A stretch of DNA of 64,000 nucleotides, taken from contig NZ_CABVIR010000001.1 in assembly GCF_902498065.1 (NCBI RefSeq), positions 1,860,001 to 1,924,000 of the forward strand, in the 5' to 3' direction. The notes beneath the pieces were generated by a model. That model had not been told where the DNA came from, ran no database searches, and saw only the letters and a list, made by a program, of their open reading frames with translations. This stretch comes from Pseudomonas fluorescens. GTDB lineage: Bacteria; Pseudomonadota; Gammaproteobacteria; Pseudomonadales; Pseudomonadaceae. Made by a program: the position numbers and the translations under genes. Shown here piece by piece: positions 54,119 to 61,987 of the stretch (within the stretch, counting starts at the first letter, position 1; each line of letters starts with the position of its first letter).

Positions 54119-54859
54119 TCAGCGCATGAAGATCCCGCCGTTCACGTCCCAGGTCGCCCCGGTGGTGAAGTAGGCGTCTTCGCTGGCCAGTTGCACGATC
54201 AGCTTGCCGATGAACGCGGCGTTGCCCAATTGCTTGACCGGGATCGCCTCGATCAGTTTTTCCAGGCGCTCGGGCGGCACGGCGGCGCGCACCGCCGGCG
54301 ACTCGATAGGGCCCGGGGCGATGGCGTTGACCGTGACACCGGACGCCGCCAGCTCCTTGGCGAATATCTTGGTCAAGGTAATGATCGCGCCCTTGGACGC
54401 GGCGTAATGCGCGCCGGTCGCGGTGCCGCCGTTCTGCCCGGCCAGGGAAGCCATGTTGATGATCCTCCCGTACCCCCGGGCCGCCAGATAGCTGCCGAAC
54501 ACTTGGCAGCCGACAAAAGTGCCGCGCTGATTGACGCTCACAACACGGTCGAACTCTTCCGGGCTGATCTGCATCACCGGTGTGGTCATGGTCATCGCAG
54601 CGTTGTTCACCACCACCTGCAATTCACCCCAATGCGCCACGACGGCCGCCAGCGCGTCTTCGAAATCAGCCTTACTCGACACATCGAGCTTGAGCGCCAG
54701 GACCCGTTCGCCTGTGGCATCGAGTTCAGTGGCCGTGGCCTGTGCCGATTCCAGCGAACGGTCGCTGATCACGACCCGATAGCCGGCGTTCAGCAATTGC
54801 TCGGCAATGCTTTTGCCCAGCCCCTGGGCCGCGCCGGTGACCAATGCAACCTGTGTCAT
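54119..54859 (-). CDS. iacE: short-chain dehydrogenase (IacE-like)
   Basis: A 246-residue SDR with TGAAQGLGKSIAE (residues 8-20), NNAAMT, the catalytic Ser in NMASLAG and the Tyr-Lys pair in HYAASKGAI. In the known pathway IacE takes part, after IacA, in forming 3-hydroxy-2-oxindole-3-acetic acid. It lies 10 bp after iacD. Confidence 0.85.
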   Translation of the reverse strand: MTQVALVTGAAQGLGKSIAEQLLNAGYRVVISDRSLESAQATATELDATGERVLALKLDVSSKADFEDALAAVVAHWGELQVVVNNAAMTMTTPVMQISPEEFDRVVSVNQRGTFVGCQVFGSYLAARGYGRIINMASLAGQNGGTATGAHYAASKGAIITLTKIFAKELAASGVTVNAIAPGPIESPAVRAAVPPERLEKLIEAIPVKQLGNAAFIGKLIVQLASEDAYFTTGATWDVNGGIFMR

Positions 54860-54869
54860 GGCAACGTCC

Positions 54870-55349
54870 TCAGAGGATGTAGCCGATACCGGCGAGGGTA
54901 TCGGTGGAGTTGATCAGCTGAATCAACTTGCGCTGAATCTTGAAACTGTCACCGCTACGCACCAGTTCAAACGTGACATCGGCGGTGTACTGCTTGAGCA
55001 CATCCTTGCGGAACTCACGCAGATTCTGCGCACAGCGTACGGTGACAATTCCGTCTTCATCCGACAGCACGCGAAAGCGCGACTGACTGCGCACAGTGCG
55101 CGCTCGCGGGGTGGTCGAAATCGATTCGCCGCTGGTCAATCGGGTGACACGCAACTGACGCATGTGGTGGTCGTCATAGGCGTAGTTCAGGGTGTTCTCG
55201 AAGTCGGTTTCCAGCGGATCGATCGGGATGATGTAGGTCGCGTTCTCGGTCCACAGATCGAGCCATTCGACGAAATCGCCGTGGTCGAGCATGTCCGCTT
55301 CCTGCCAGATGAAAGCGCTGACTTGGTTGAGCAATTGCAGGTTGTTCAT
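54870..55349 (-). CDS. iacD: ring-hydroxylating dioxygenase small subunit (IacD-like)
   Basis: A 159-residue NTF2-fold beta subunit: AFIWQEADMLDHGDFVEW near the N-terminus, then PIDPLETDFE and DDHHMRQLRVTRL, typical of aromatic-ring dioxygenase beta chains, which are structural partners of the Rieske subunit. GGAG precedes the ATG at 55349. It starts 15 bp after iacC. Confidence 0.88.
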   Translation of the reverse strand: MNNLQLLNQVSAFIWQEADMLDHGDFVEWLDLWTENATYIIPIDPLETDFENTLNYAYDDHHMRQLRVTRLTSGESISTTPRARTVRSQSRFRVLSDEDGIVTVRCAQNLREFRKDVLKQYTADVTFELVRSGDSFKIQRKLIQLINSTDTLAGIGYIL

Positions 55350-55364
55350 GGTGTTCTCCGTCAC

Positions 55365-56639
55365 TCAGGCCGACATCATCTTTTTCCACTGCTGGTAACC
55401 AGCGCGCATGCCGGTCTCGGCGCTCACATCGCTCACCCGCCCGTCTTCGGATTCCTTTTCACCCGGCAAGCCGCGGTTGAGCATGATCCACAGATCGGTG
55501 CCGGCACTGGCGCCGCGCTGTACGCGCTCCCAGGCTTCGGAATCGTCCGGAGTACCAAAACCCATCGGCCCCTGGAAGTGCTCATGCAGACGCAGGCGAT
55601 AACGGTTGGCCACGGCCGGGCCACCGTCCATGGTGATGACGGCGTGATGGATTTCGGTTTCGTTCACCGCGATCGGTTGCAGCACCCGGAAGAACGCCAT
55701 GGAACAGGCGATGTTCGGGAACAGGTTGAGGTTGAAGCCCGAACCGCCGACCGCGCGCACGATGCGACGGACCGATGCTTCGTCCTGGCCTTCGGCGCGC
55801 AACTGCGCGGCCAGGTCTTCGAAACGCTCAGGGATCGGCAAGTCGAGGTTGGCTTCCAGGTCGACCAGGTCAGGAATCATCACCATCACGCTGTGACCGT
55901 TGCCGAGGTCTTCGACATAGCCCGGCCCTTCGACGAAGTCGAACAGCTCCAGGGTCTGCTCATCCACGGACGACAGGAACGACTTGTGTACCAGCGGGAA
56001 GTGGTAGGCGTCGGTGGTGTTTTCCAGCTGGATCTTCCAGTTGCCAGGGAAGCGGAAGCGGTGCTCGCCGCCCACTTTGACCGGGTAACCGGCGCCCTGC
56101 TTCATGAACAGATCGATCCACTTCTTGGCCGGGCCGAGGAAATCGGCGAGGGGCTCAATGTCATCCTTGAAGGTGGCGAAGATCATGCCGTTGTATTGCT
56201 CGACACGCAGGCTGACCAAAGGCAGTTCGCCCTTGTCCAGGCAATCGGCGTAGCTTTCCGGGTGCGGCACACCGCGCAAGCTGCCATCCAGCGCGTAGCT
56301 CCAGCCGTGATAAGGGCAGACAAAACTGTTGGTCTTGCCTTTCTTGTGTTCGCACACCGTCGCGCCACGATGGCGGCAGCGGTTGAGCAACACATGAACT
56401 TCTTTCTTGCGGTCGCGCACGACGATCACCGGCTGCTTGCCGATATAGGTGCTCTTGTAGCTGCCGGACTCCGGAATCTCACTGGCGTGAGCGACCCAGA
56501 TCCAGGTGCTGTAGAAAATCTTGTCCAGCTCCTGATCGAAGATCTTGCCGTCGGTGTACAGCGACGTGTGAACGCGGTCATGCAGGACCAGGTCGGAAGG
56601 ACTGGCGTCGAGCGTTACGGTGTCTATCAGGTTACTCAC
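55365..56639 (-). CDS. iacC: ring-hydroxylating dioxygenase large subunit, Rieske type (IacC-like)
   Basis: A 424-residue Rieske oxygenase starting with GTG at 56639 after GAGGAGTGATC. Rieske ligands are Cys88/His90 (CRH) and Cys108/His111 (CPYH). The catalytic iron region ENTTDAYHFPLVH gives His213 and His218, with the bridging Asp210. In the indole-3-acetate pathway IacC/D with IacF converts 3-hydroxy-2-oxindole-3-acetate to catechol. The upstream open frame of 84 codons is rejected because of the strong GTG context. Confidence 0.9.
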   Translation of the reverse strand: MSNLIDTVTLDASPSDLVLHDRVHTSLYTDGKIFDQELDKIFYSTWIWVAHASEIPESGSYKSTYIGKQPVIVVRDRKKEVHVLLNRCRHRGATVCEHKKGKTNSFVCPYHGWSYALDGSLRGVPHPESYADCLDKGELPLVSLRVEQYNGMIFATFKDDIEPLADFLGPAKKWIDLFMKQGAGYPVKVGGEHRFRFPGNWKIQLENTTDAYHFPLVHKSFLSSVDEQTLELFDFVEGPGYVEDLGNGHSVMVMIPDLVDLEANLDLPIPERFEDLAAQLRAEGQDEASVRRIVRAVGGSGFNLNLFPNIACSMAFFRVLQPIAVNETEIHHAVITMDGGPAVANRYRLRLHEHFQGPMGFGTPDDSEAWERVQRGASAGTDLWIMLNRGLPGEKESEDGRVSDVSAETGMRAGYQQWKKMMSA

Positions 56640-56692
56640 GATCACTCCTCGTCGGCATTGTTCGCCGACTCTAAGAATTCTGGGTGTTACTT

Positions 56693-57226
56693 TCAGGACT
56701 GGCCGGACTGACCGGGTACGGGCAGGTGCGCGGCGCTGTTCCAGGTGTCTACCGGTCGGCTGAACAGGTTCTCGGTCTGAAAATGCGCCATGCGCCACTG
56801 CCCTTGTTCCTGGGCGAACCGCACGGTCAGGCGGGCGCTGTTGAGGTGCGAGGCACCCGAGGCAAAGGTCGAAGTCTGCAACATCACCCAACTGGCATCT
56901 GCGGTCTCACCGCTGACCCGGATCAGTTCCGACGTCAGGAAGTGCACGTTCAGCGAAAAGTGCGCCGGTTCAACCATGTAGGTCGCGAACATCGCTTTGA
57001 TCGCCTCACGCCCCTGGTAACCGCCAAAGCTGTTCTGGTACTTGGCACCCTTGCCTTCCCAGACCGCCTGCTCGGTGAACAACCCGGCCAGTTCCTCGAG
57101 CGGGGAATCCACGCCCAGCTCGTCGCACAAAAACATGTAGCGATTCATGCAGGCGCGGATCGCGTTCTCGCTTTCCAGCTGCTCGATACGCTGTTCCAGT
57201 GCGCGCAAATGCTCTTGTGATGACAT
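56693..57226 (-). CDS. iacI: NTF2/SnoaL-like protein (IacI-like)
   Basis: A 177-residue protein with an N-terminal coiled-coil-like helix (LRALEQRIEQLESENAIRAC) and an NTF2-like fold with GREAIKAMFATYMVEP and RLTVRFAQEQGQWRMAHFQ. IacI homologues accompany iac clusters but their reaction is not firmly known. It lies 53 bp before iacC and 16 bp after iacB. Confidence 0.78.
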   Translation of the reverse strand: MSSQEHLRALEQRIEQLESENAIRACMNRYMFLCDELGVDSPLEELAGLFTEQAVWEGKGAKYQNSFGGYQGREAIKAMFATYMVEPAHFSLNVHFLTSELIRVSGETADASWVMLQTSTFASGASHLNSARLTVRFAQEQGQWRMAHFQTENLFSRPVDTWNSAAHLPVPGQSGQS

Positions 57227-57242
57227 GGCGACTTCTCTCGAC

Positions 57243-57602
57243 TCAGCGCTGGATGATCAGTTCGCGACCGGTACGGGCCTCGACCTTGCAATACTTCCAG
57301 AGCTTGTATGGGCCATTGCCGACATCCGTGGTGCGAAACAGATTGCAGGCGGCGTGGACGGTTTCGATGTCGGGTACATCGGCCAGCAGGTAAGTCGTCC
57401 AGGGCCAGCCGGCGGACGGGCCGACCATGCTTTGATCGTCGTCCATGTTGCCCAGCACGGTGACGCCTGGCAGGTCGGCGATGCCGTTCCACATGGCGCC
57501 GAACGCGGCCCAGACTTCCAGCGCTTCAGGACGCGGAGCATCGAAAAAGTTTTGGTTGATGCCGATGCAGAACAGAACTCGCAGGGCTTTTTTATCGGTC
57601 AT
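57243..57602 (-). CDS. iacB: small conserved protein (IacB-like)
   Basis: A 119-residue protein (VLFCIGINQNFFDAPRPEAL near the N-terminus; PYKLWKYCKVEARTG near the end) with the size and place of IacB, between iacA and iacI. IacB has no proven enzymatic function. The ATG at 57602 is preceded by TGGTGA and preferred to a TTG four codons earlier. Confidence 0.75.
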   Translation of the reverse strand: MTDKKALRVLFCIGINQNFFDAPRPEALEVWAAFGAMWNGIADLPGVTVLGNMDDDQSMVGPSAGWPWTTYLLADVPDIETVHAACNLFRTTDVGNGPYKLWKYCKVEARTGRELIIQR

Positions 57603-57628
57603 GGGGTTCACCAATCAGTAGGAAAAAA

Positions 57629-58801
57629 TTACAGGTAGCCAGGCAGCGGCTTATTGCCGAAGAAGATCGCGCCGGCGTTCTGGTAGGTCATATCGCCCAT
57701 GAAGGCGTGCTGGGTAATGACTTGGGTGTCGTTGACGAAACGCGACAGCGGACTGGTGCGGTATACCCCACTCATGCCCGACAGCATTTGCGCGGTGCGA
57801 GCGACATCGGCCGCGACGCGCGTGGCGTGAGTCGAGGACAAGCGCAGCATATTGGTCTGCTCGACACTCACCGGGTCGCCGGCCAGAACGCTGGTCCAGG
57901 CATCGTCGATGGACTGGTAGAACCACGAACGAGCAGCGCGCAGCGACGCTTCGGCCTTGGCCATCTCGACCTGGGCCAGCGGCCGATCGGACAACGATGG
58001 AGCACCGGTCACGGAGATTCGGCCACTGGCCATGCCGCTCAACTCATCAAGTGCCGCGCGGGCAACGCCCAGGCCGACCACTGACAACACCTGCGTGGCG
58101 AACGACAGTGACGGATAGCGGAAGAACGGCTCGTCAAGATTCGATGGACCGCCGCGAACGAAGGTCCACTCCTCCGGCACCACCACGCCTTCGACGACGA
58201 CGTCATGGCTGCCAGTGCCGACCAGGCCGACGACGTTCCAGGTTTCCTCGATCCGGACCTTTTCCCGAGGCATCACCGCCAGCCGTGGCAGGCCGAGCAT
58301 CTCGCCGTTTTTCGGGCTGATGCCGACGCCGATCAGCGACGCGCCCATGCAACCGCTGGAAAACTTCCAGCGCCCGTTGACCTCCAGGCCACCTTCAACA
58401 AACGACGCAGGCTGCGGAGGGAAGATCCCGCCGGCGAACACCACGTCAGGCGAATCGGCATAGATTTTCTTGATGGTTTCCAGTGGCAGCGCTGCCAGGT
58501 AAACCGGGCTCATGCCGAAGCTGGCGACCCAACCGGCGGAGCCGTCCGCGATGGAGATATCTTCCACCATCTGGCAAAACTCGGCCGGCGAACGCTCGTC
58601 TCCGCCGAAGCGTTTTGGCACCAGCGCCCGATAGACACCGAGCTTGCGGAACTGCTCGATAACGTCCTGCGAGATGAATTTTTGTTGGTCGAATTCTTCG
58701 TTCCGAGCACGCGCACGAATCTCGACCAGCAGTTTCTGAAACGCTTCATTCGCCGTGATCGGCACGCAGCGCTGGTGATTCAGCTCGCTTGGCGCAGTCA
58801 T
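57629..58801 (-). CDS. iacA: indole-3-acetate monooxygenase, acyl-CoA-dehydrogenase fold (IacA-like)
   Basis: A 390-residue flavin-dependent oxygenase of the acyl-CoA dehydrogenase/HpaH fold. Features: the N-terminal helical part, GRWKFSSGCMGASLIGVG, WNVVGLVGTGSHDVVVEGVVVPE and a C-terminal helical bundle with LRLSSTHATRVAADVARTAQ. With reduced flavin from IacG it should hydroxylate the indole ring of IAA, the first step. GGAG before the ATG at 58801 decides the start; other in-frame ATGs lie up to 12 nt earlier. It is 26 bp after iacH. Confidence 0.85.
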   Translation of the reverse strand: MTAPSELNHQRCVPITANEAFQKLLVEIRARARNEEFDQQKFISQDVIEQFRKLGVYRALVPKRFGGDERSPAEFCQMVEDISIADGSAGWVASFGMSPVYLAALPLETIKKIYADSPDVVFAGGIFPPQPASFVEGGLEVNGRWKFSSGCMGASLIGVGISPKNGEMLGLPRLAVMPREKVRIEETWNVVGLVGTGSHDVVVEGVVVPEEWTFVRGGPSNLDEPFFRYPSLSFATQVLSVVGLGVARAALDELSGMASGRISVTGAPSLSDRPLAQVEMAKAEASLRAARSWFYQSIDDAWTSVLAGDPVSVEQTNMLRLSSTHATRVAADVARTAQMLSGMSGVYRTSPLSRFVNDTQVITQHAFMGDMTYQNAGAIFFGNKPLPGYL

Positions 58802-58827
58802 GGGTTTCTCCATAGTAAGCATCACGA

Positions 58828-59940
58828 TTACTCTTCCAGGCGCCGGACCAATTCGCGGGCGACTGCGCACAGCAGTTCGTCCGCGCCGTGGGCGGCAATG
58901 AGTTGAAGGCCGACCGGAAGCCCCGAAGCACTTTCCAGAGGAATGCTCAGAGCCGGATGACCGGAAAGGTTGAAAGCGCGCACCAGGGATGTCATGCCCA
59001 GGGCAGCGCGAGTGTCGGCCGCATCGGCGACCAGCAAGGGAAAGTCGGGCATGGTCGGCATGGCCAGAATCGGGGTGATGGCCAAGGCTGCGTCCACTTC
59101 TGCGATAAACGCGCGGCGGATGATTTCGGCCTCTTCAACGGACTCGGCCGAGGTCAGACTGGCGGCGCGCAGACGGTCGGCGACATCGTTGCCAACCCGA
59201 CCGGTTTGCAGAAGATGACCACACGCAGCCCAGGTTTCGGCGTTGATGATCACCATGCCGGCGCCATACGCGGCGGCCATGCCAGGCAGCGTTTGCTCAA
59301 GCAGCTTGAAGCGCGAACGACCCAGCGCCTGGTTCACCACCGAATGGATCTGTTCGTTGGCCTCTACCGCGACAACGCCGATAGCAAGATGCTCAGGCAC
59401 CGGGACGGAAGTGAACGTGGGATCAATGACGCGCATCGCTTCAATCAAGCGATCGATATCCAGTGCCAGAGGACCTACGCAATCAAGGGTACTGCGCGCA
59501 GGCATCACACCCTGACGGCTGACACGACCGAAGGTTGGCTTGAGACCGAATACACCACAGCACGCCGCTGGAATCCGTACCGAACCGCCGGTATCGGTGC
59601 CGAGCGCAAAGTCGCAAAGGCCTGCCGCCACCGCAGCTGCCGAACCACTGGAAGAGCCGCCCGGTATATAGCCCGGATAACGCGGATTGGACGCCGTGCC
59701 GGTCCATGCGTTGAGGCCGGTGGTGCCGAATGCCAATTCATGCAGGCTGGTTTTACCAGTGATCTGGCAACCCGCCTTCAGAACAGACTGAACCACGTGT
59801 GCATGTTCGCCGGCCGCCGGCGCATCGGCCAGGGCGCTGCTTGAAGCGCGGGTCGGATAGCCGGCGATGTCGATGGTGTCTTTCACCATGACCGAAAGGC
59901 CATTCCCTCCCAAGGCTAAATCCTCAACAACGATCGACAT
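58828..59940 (-). CDS. iacH: amidase-signature family hydrolase (IacH-like)
   Basis: A 370-residue amidase. The catalytic triad is visible: Lys in VKDTIDIAGYPT, the cis-Ser in PGGSSSGSAAAVAAG and the nucleophilic Ser in GTDTGGSVRIPAA. IacH occurs in iac clusters; its natural substrate is not established, though release of IAA from an amide conjugate would fit an amidase. It is the first gene of the leftward unit; its ATG at 59940 is preceded by AGG 9 bp upstream. Confidence 0.83.
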   Translation of the reverse strand: MSIVVEDLALGGNGLSVMVKDTIDIAGYPTRASSSALADAPAAGEHAHVVQSVLKAGCQITGKTSLHELAFGTTGLNAWTGTASNPRYPGYIPGGSSSGSAAAVAAGLCDFALGTDTGGSVRIPAACCGVFGLKPTFGRVSRQGVMPARSTLDCVGPLALDIDRLIEAMRVIDPTFTSVPVPEHLAIGVVAVEANEQIHSVVNQALGRSRFKLLEQTLPGMAAAYGAGMVIINAETWAACGHLLQTGRVGNDVADRLRAASLTSAESVEEAEIIRRAFIAEVDAALAITPILAMPTMPDFPLLVADAADTRAALGMTSLVRAFNLSGHPALSIPLESASGLPVGLQLIAAHGADELLCAVARELVRRLEE

Positions 59941-60292
59941 GCTCTTTACCTGCTCGTTATGTGTCACCAGAACGGATGACCTCGGCACCATGGCCGTGGA
60001 AAACGCTTAAATCTAAAATCGTAATATTTACGTGAAATGTCAATTGAATTTTACCAAATAAAAGAGTGTGTATTTTCGGTGCAGATTTTCCTTTTCCGCA
60101 CCAACGACGTGCAGTTTGGTAACACTGCCGCCAAAACGAAAAAACACCGTTATTTGATATTATTTCTTTATAAATCAACATTTTATGAATTCATCACAAA
60201 CAAAATGCAGCGAAACATTTGGAAAAATGTTGAGCGGGAGACTCTCTGGAATGGCAATCAGTAAAAAATAAATCAGCCGAAAAACGGCAGTT

Positions 60293-60320
60293 AAAAACAG
60301 TCTAAAAAATCACTGTTTTT
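60293..60320 (+). terminator. hairpin with T-run in the iacH/ABC spacer
   Basis: AAAAACAGT pairs with ACTGTTTTT around a 10-base loop, followed by a T-rich stretch on the plus strand. It looks like a rightward terminator although no rightward gene precedes it, so a small transcript or a protective hairpin is possible. Confidence 0.4.
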
Positions 60321-60362
60321 TGAGTTTTTTGTCAGCTGGTTTTTGGCCATTCGAGGGCTTCC

Positions 60363-60376
60363 TTGATCCAGATCAA
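60363..60376. promoter_or_regulatory. Anr/FNR-type box
   Basis: TTGATCCAGATCAA fits the Anr consensus TTGAT-N4-ATCAA exactly and is a perfect palindrome. If it activates rightward, transcription would start near 60400, over 300 bp before the transporter gene. Confidence 0.45.
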
Positions 60377-60523
60377 AGCCTTGTTTGATATGGCGTGCTG
60401 CGGGTTTTTCCCGCCCGTCAAATGCCCCTCTGCCGGTCCTTCGGATCACCTTGGCCGGACCGCCTCGAAGCGTTCGCATCAGGCATCGCAGTAACGGCTT
60501 TCTGCCATGCACTGAAAAATTTC

Positions 60524-60539
60524 TGGCATGCAATCTGCT
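60524..60539 (+). promoter_or_regulatory. sigma-54-like promoter before the ABC transporter
   Basis: TGGCATGCAATCTGCT has GG and GC 10 bases apart and matches TGGCAC-N5-TTGCW at all but two of the defined positions. The start would lie near 60550, leaving a leader of about 180 nt before the binding-protein ATG. Confidence 0.5.
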
Positions 60540-60729
60540 TTTGCCCTCTTCGCCTTCGACCGATCACTCATGGTCGAGCGGCACCCTGATGGCTCGGTAA
60601 CAGACCTGGGGTGCCGCCGCAGTTCGATAACTAAAACAGGGCCGTACCTTGGGCCGTACTCGCACCACGTCGTGGTCGGGGCGGCTGGCCATTAGCCTTT
60701 TGCAGCGTTGCAACTCTTCGGAGAAAGTC

Positions 60730-61881
60730 ATGCTTTTCAGAAAAGCCGTGTCCACGTTGTTGTTGAGTGCCGCCTGCGCCGCCGCTGCGCAGGCGGATGT
60801 GAAAGTCGGTGTCATTACCTCCTCCACCGGGCCGATCGCACTGGTCGGGCTACCACAGAAAAACACCGTGCCGTTGCTGCCGACCCAGGCCGGCGACCAG
60901 GTGGTGAAGTACATTTCTCTGGATGATGCGAGCGACCCGACCGCTACGGTGAAGGCGCTGAAGAAGCTGATCGACGAAGAAAATGTCGATGCCATCATCG
61001 GCCCGAGCGGCTCGCCCAACGCCATGGGCGTGATCCAGTTTGTCGCCGAGGCAGGCGTGCCATTGCTGGCACCGGTGGGTACCGCTGCGGTGGTACTACC
61101 GATGACCGAACAGAAGAAATGGGTATTCAAGACCACGCAGAACGATGACCTGATCGCCAAGGCGCTGTTCGAACACATGGCCAAGAAAGGCGTGAAGACC
61201 CTCGGCTTCATCGGCACCGGCGACCCTTATGGCGAGAACTGGGCCAAAGTCATGGCCGGTCTGGCAGCGCAGCAGAACATCAAGGTCGTGGCCAACGAGC
61301 GCTTCCAGCGCCAGGACACCTCGGTCACCGGGCAGAGCCTGAAAATTCTCGCCACCCGCCCCGATGCCGTGCTGGTCGCAGCGCCGGGCAGTTCGGCGGT
61401 GATGCCGCAGACCACCCTGTTCGATCAAGGCTATCGCGGCCAGGTCTACCAGACCCACGGCGCGGCGCTGCAAGACTTCCTCAAGCTGGGCGGCAAGAAG
61501 GTCGAGGGCACCATTCTGGCGGCCAGCCTGATGCTGGTACTGGATGAAATCCCCGACAGCCATCCTTCGAAGAAAATCGCCAGCGACTACACCACGGCCT
61601 ACGAAAAGCTCAACGGCAGCAAGCCGGCGACCTTCGGCGGGAACACCTTCGATGCCGGTCTGCTGCTGCAGCAGGCGATTCCGATTGCAGCCAAAAAAGC
61701 AGCACCGGGCACGCCTGAATTTCGTGCGGCCCTGCGTGATGCGCTTGAGCAAAGCCACGAACTGGCCGGCACCCAAGGCGTTTACAACATGACGCCGCAG
61801 GACCACAGCGGCTTCGACGAGCGCGGGCGCGAATTGATCGTGGTGAAGAACGGCAACTGGATGTTGTTGCACGACAACTGA
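60730..61881 (+). CDS. branched-chain-type (LivJ/HAAT) periplasmic binding protein
   Basis: A 383-residue solute-binding protein with a signal peptide (VSTLLLSAACAAAAQA, cleavage before DVKVG). KVGVITSSTGPIALVG, IIGPSGSPNAMGVIQFVAE and GDPYGENWAKVM are typical of type I periplasmic fold proteins, a group that includes aromatic-acid binders as well as amino-acid binders. The ATG at 60730 follows GGAGAAAGTC. It is divergent from the iac cluster and leads into LivH/LivM permeases; auxin or a related aromatic acid is a possible ligand by context only. Confidence 0.85.
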   Translation: MLFRKAVSTLLLSAACAAAAQADVKVGVITSSTGPIALVGLPQKNTVPLLPTQAGDQVVKYISLDDASDPTATVKALKKLIDEENVDAIIGPSGSPNAMGVIQFVAEAGVPLLAPVGTAAVVLPMTEQKKWVFKTTQNDDLIAKALFEHMAKKGVKTLGFIGTGDPYGENWAKVMAGLAAQQNIKVVANERFQRQDTSVTGQSLKILATRPDAVLVAAPGSSAVMPQTTLFDQGYRGQVYQTHGAALQDFLKLGGKKVEGTILAASLMLVLDEIPDSHPSKKIASDYTTAYEKLNGSKPATFGGNTFDAGLLLQQAIPIAAKKAAPGTPEFRAALRDALEQSHELAGTQGVYNMTPQDHSGFDERGRELIVVKNGNWMLLHDN

Positions 61882-61915
61882 TCGAAACCCGGGCGCACAA
61901 CCACTGCGCGTCCTG

Positions 61916-61953
61916 CCCGCTTGCCGGCGAGCCAACCTGCGCCGGCAAGCGGG
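61916..61953. repeat. 14-bp hairpin between binding protein and LivH genes
   Basis: CCCGCTTGCCGGCG and CGCCGGCAAGCGGG form a perfect stem with a 10-base loop, 35 bp after the binding-protein stop. No T-run follows, so it may protect the upstream message or act as a partial attenuator rather than a full terminator. Confidence 0.6.
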
Positions 61954-61987
61954 CCTGATATTCAATCTGTAGAAAAGAGCTCTCATT

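Larger units (their letters stand above)
59941..60729. other. divergent regulatory region between iacH and the ABC transporter
   Basis: 789 bp with no supported gene. The left part (about 60000-60310) is strikingly AT-rich. It contains a hairpin at 60293-60320, an Anr-like palindrome at 60363-60376 and a sigma-54-like promoter at 60524-60539, each listed separately. No MarR-type iacR gene lies here. Confidence 0.5.

Noticed and set aside
54807..56711. A 634-codon open frame on the plus strand opposite iacD, iacC and part of iacE
   Set aside because: It is antisense to clearly conserved oxygenase genes, has no ribosome site or domain resemblance, and long antisense frames are common in GC-rich DNA.
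59941..60729. A hidden iacR (MarR) gene upstream of iacH
   Set aside because: No frame in this stretch encodes a MarR-like helix-turn-helix.
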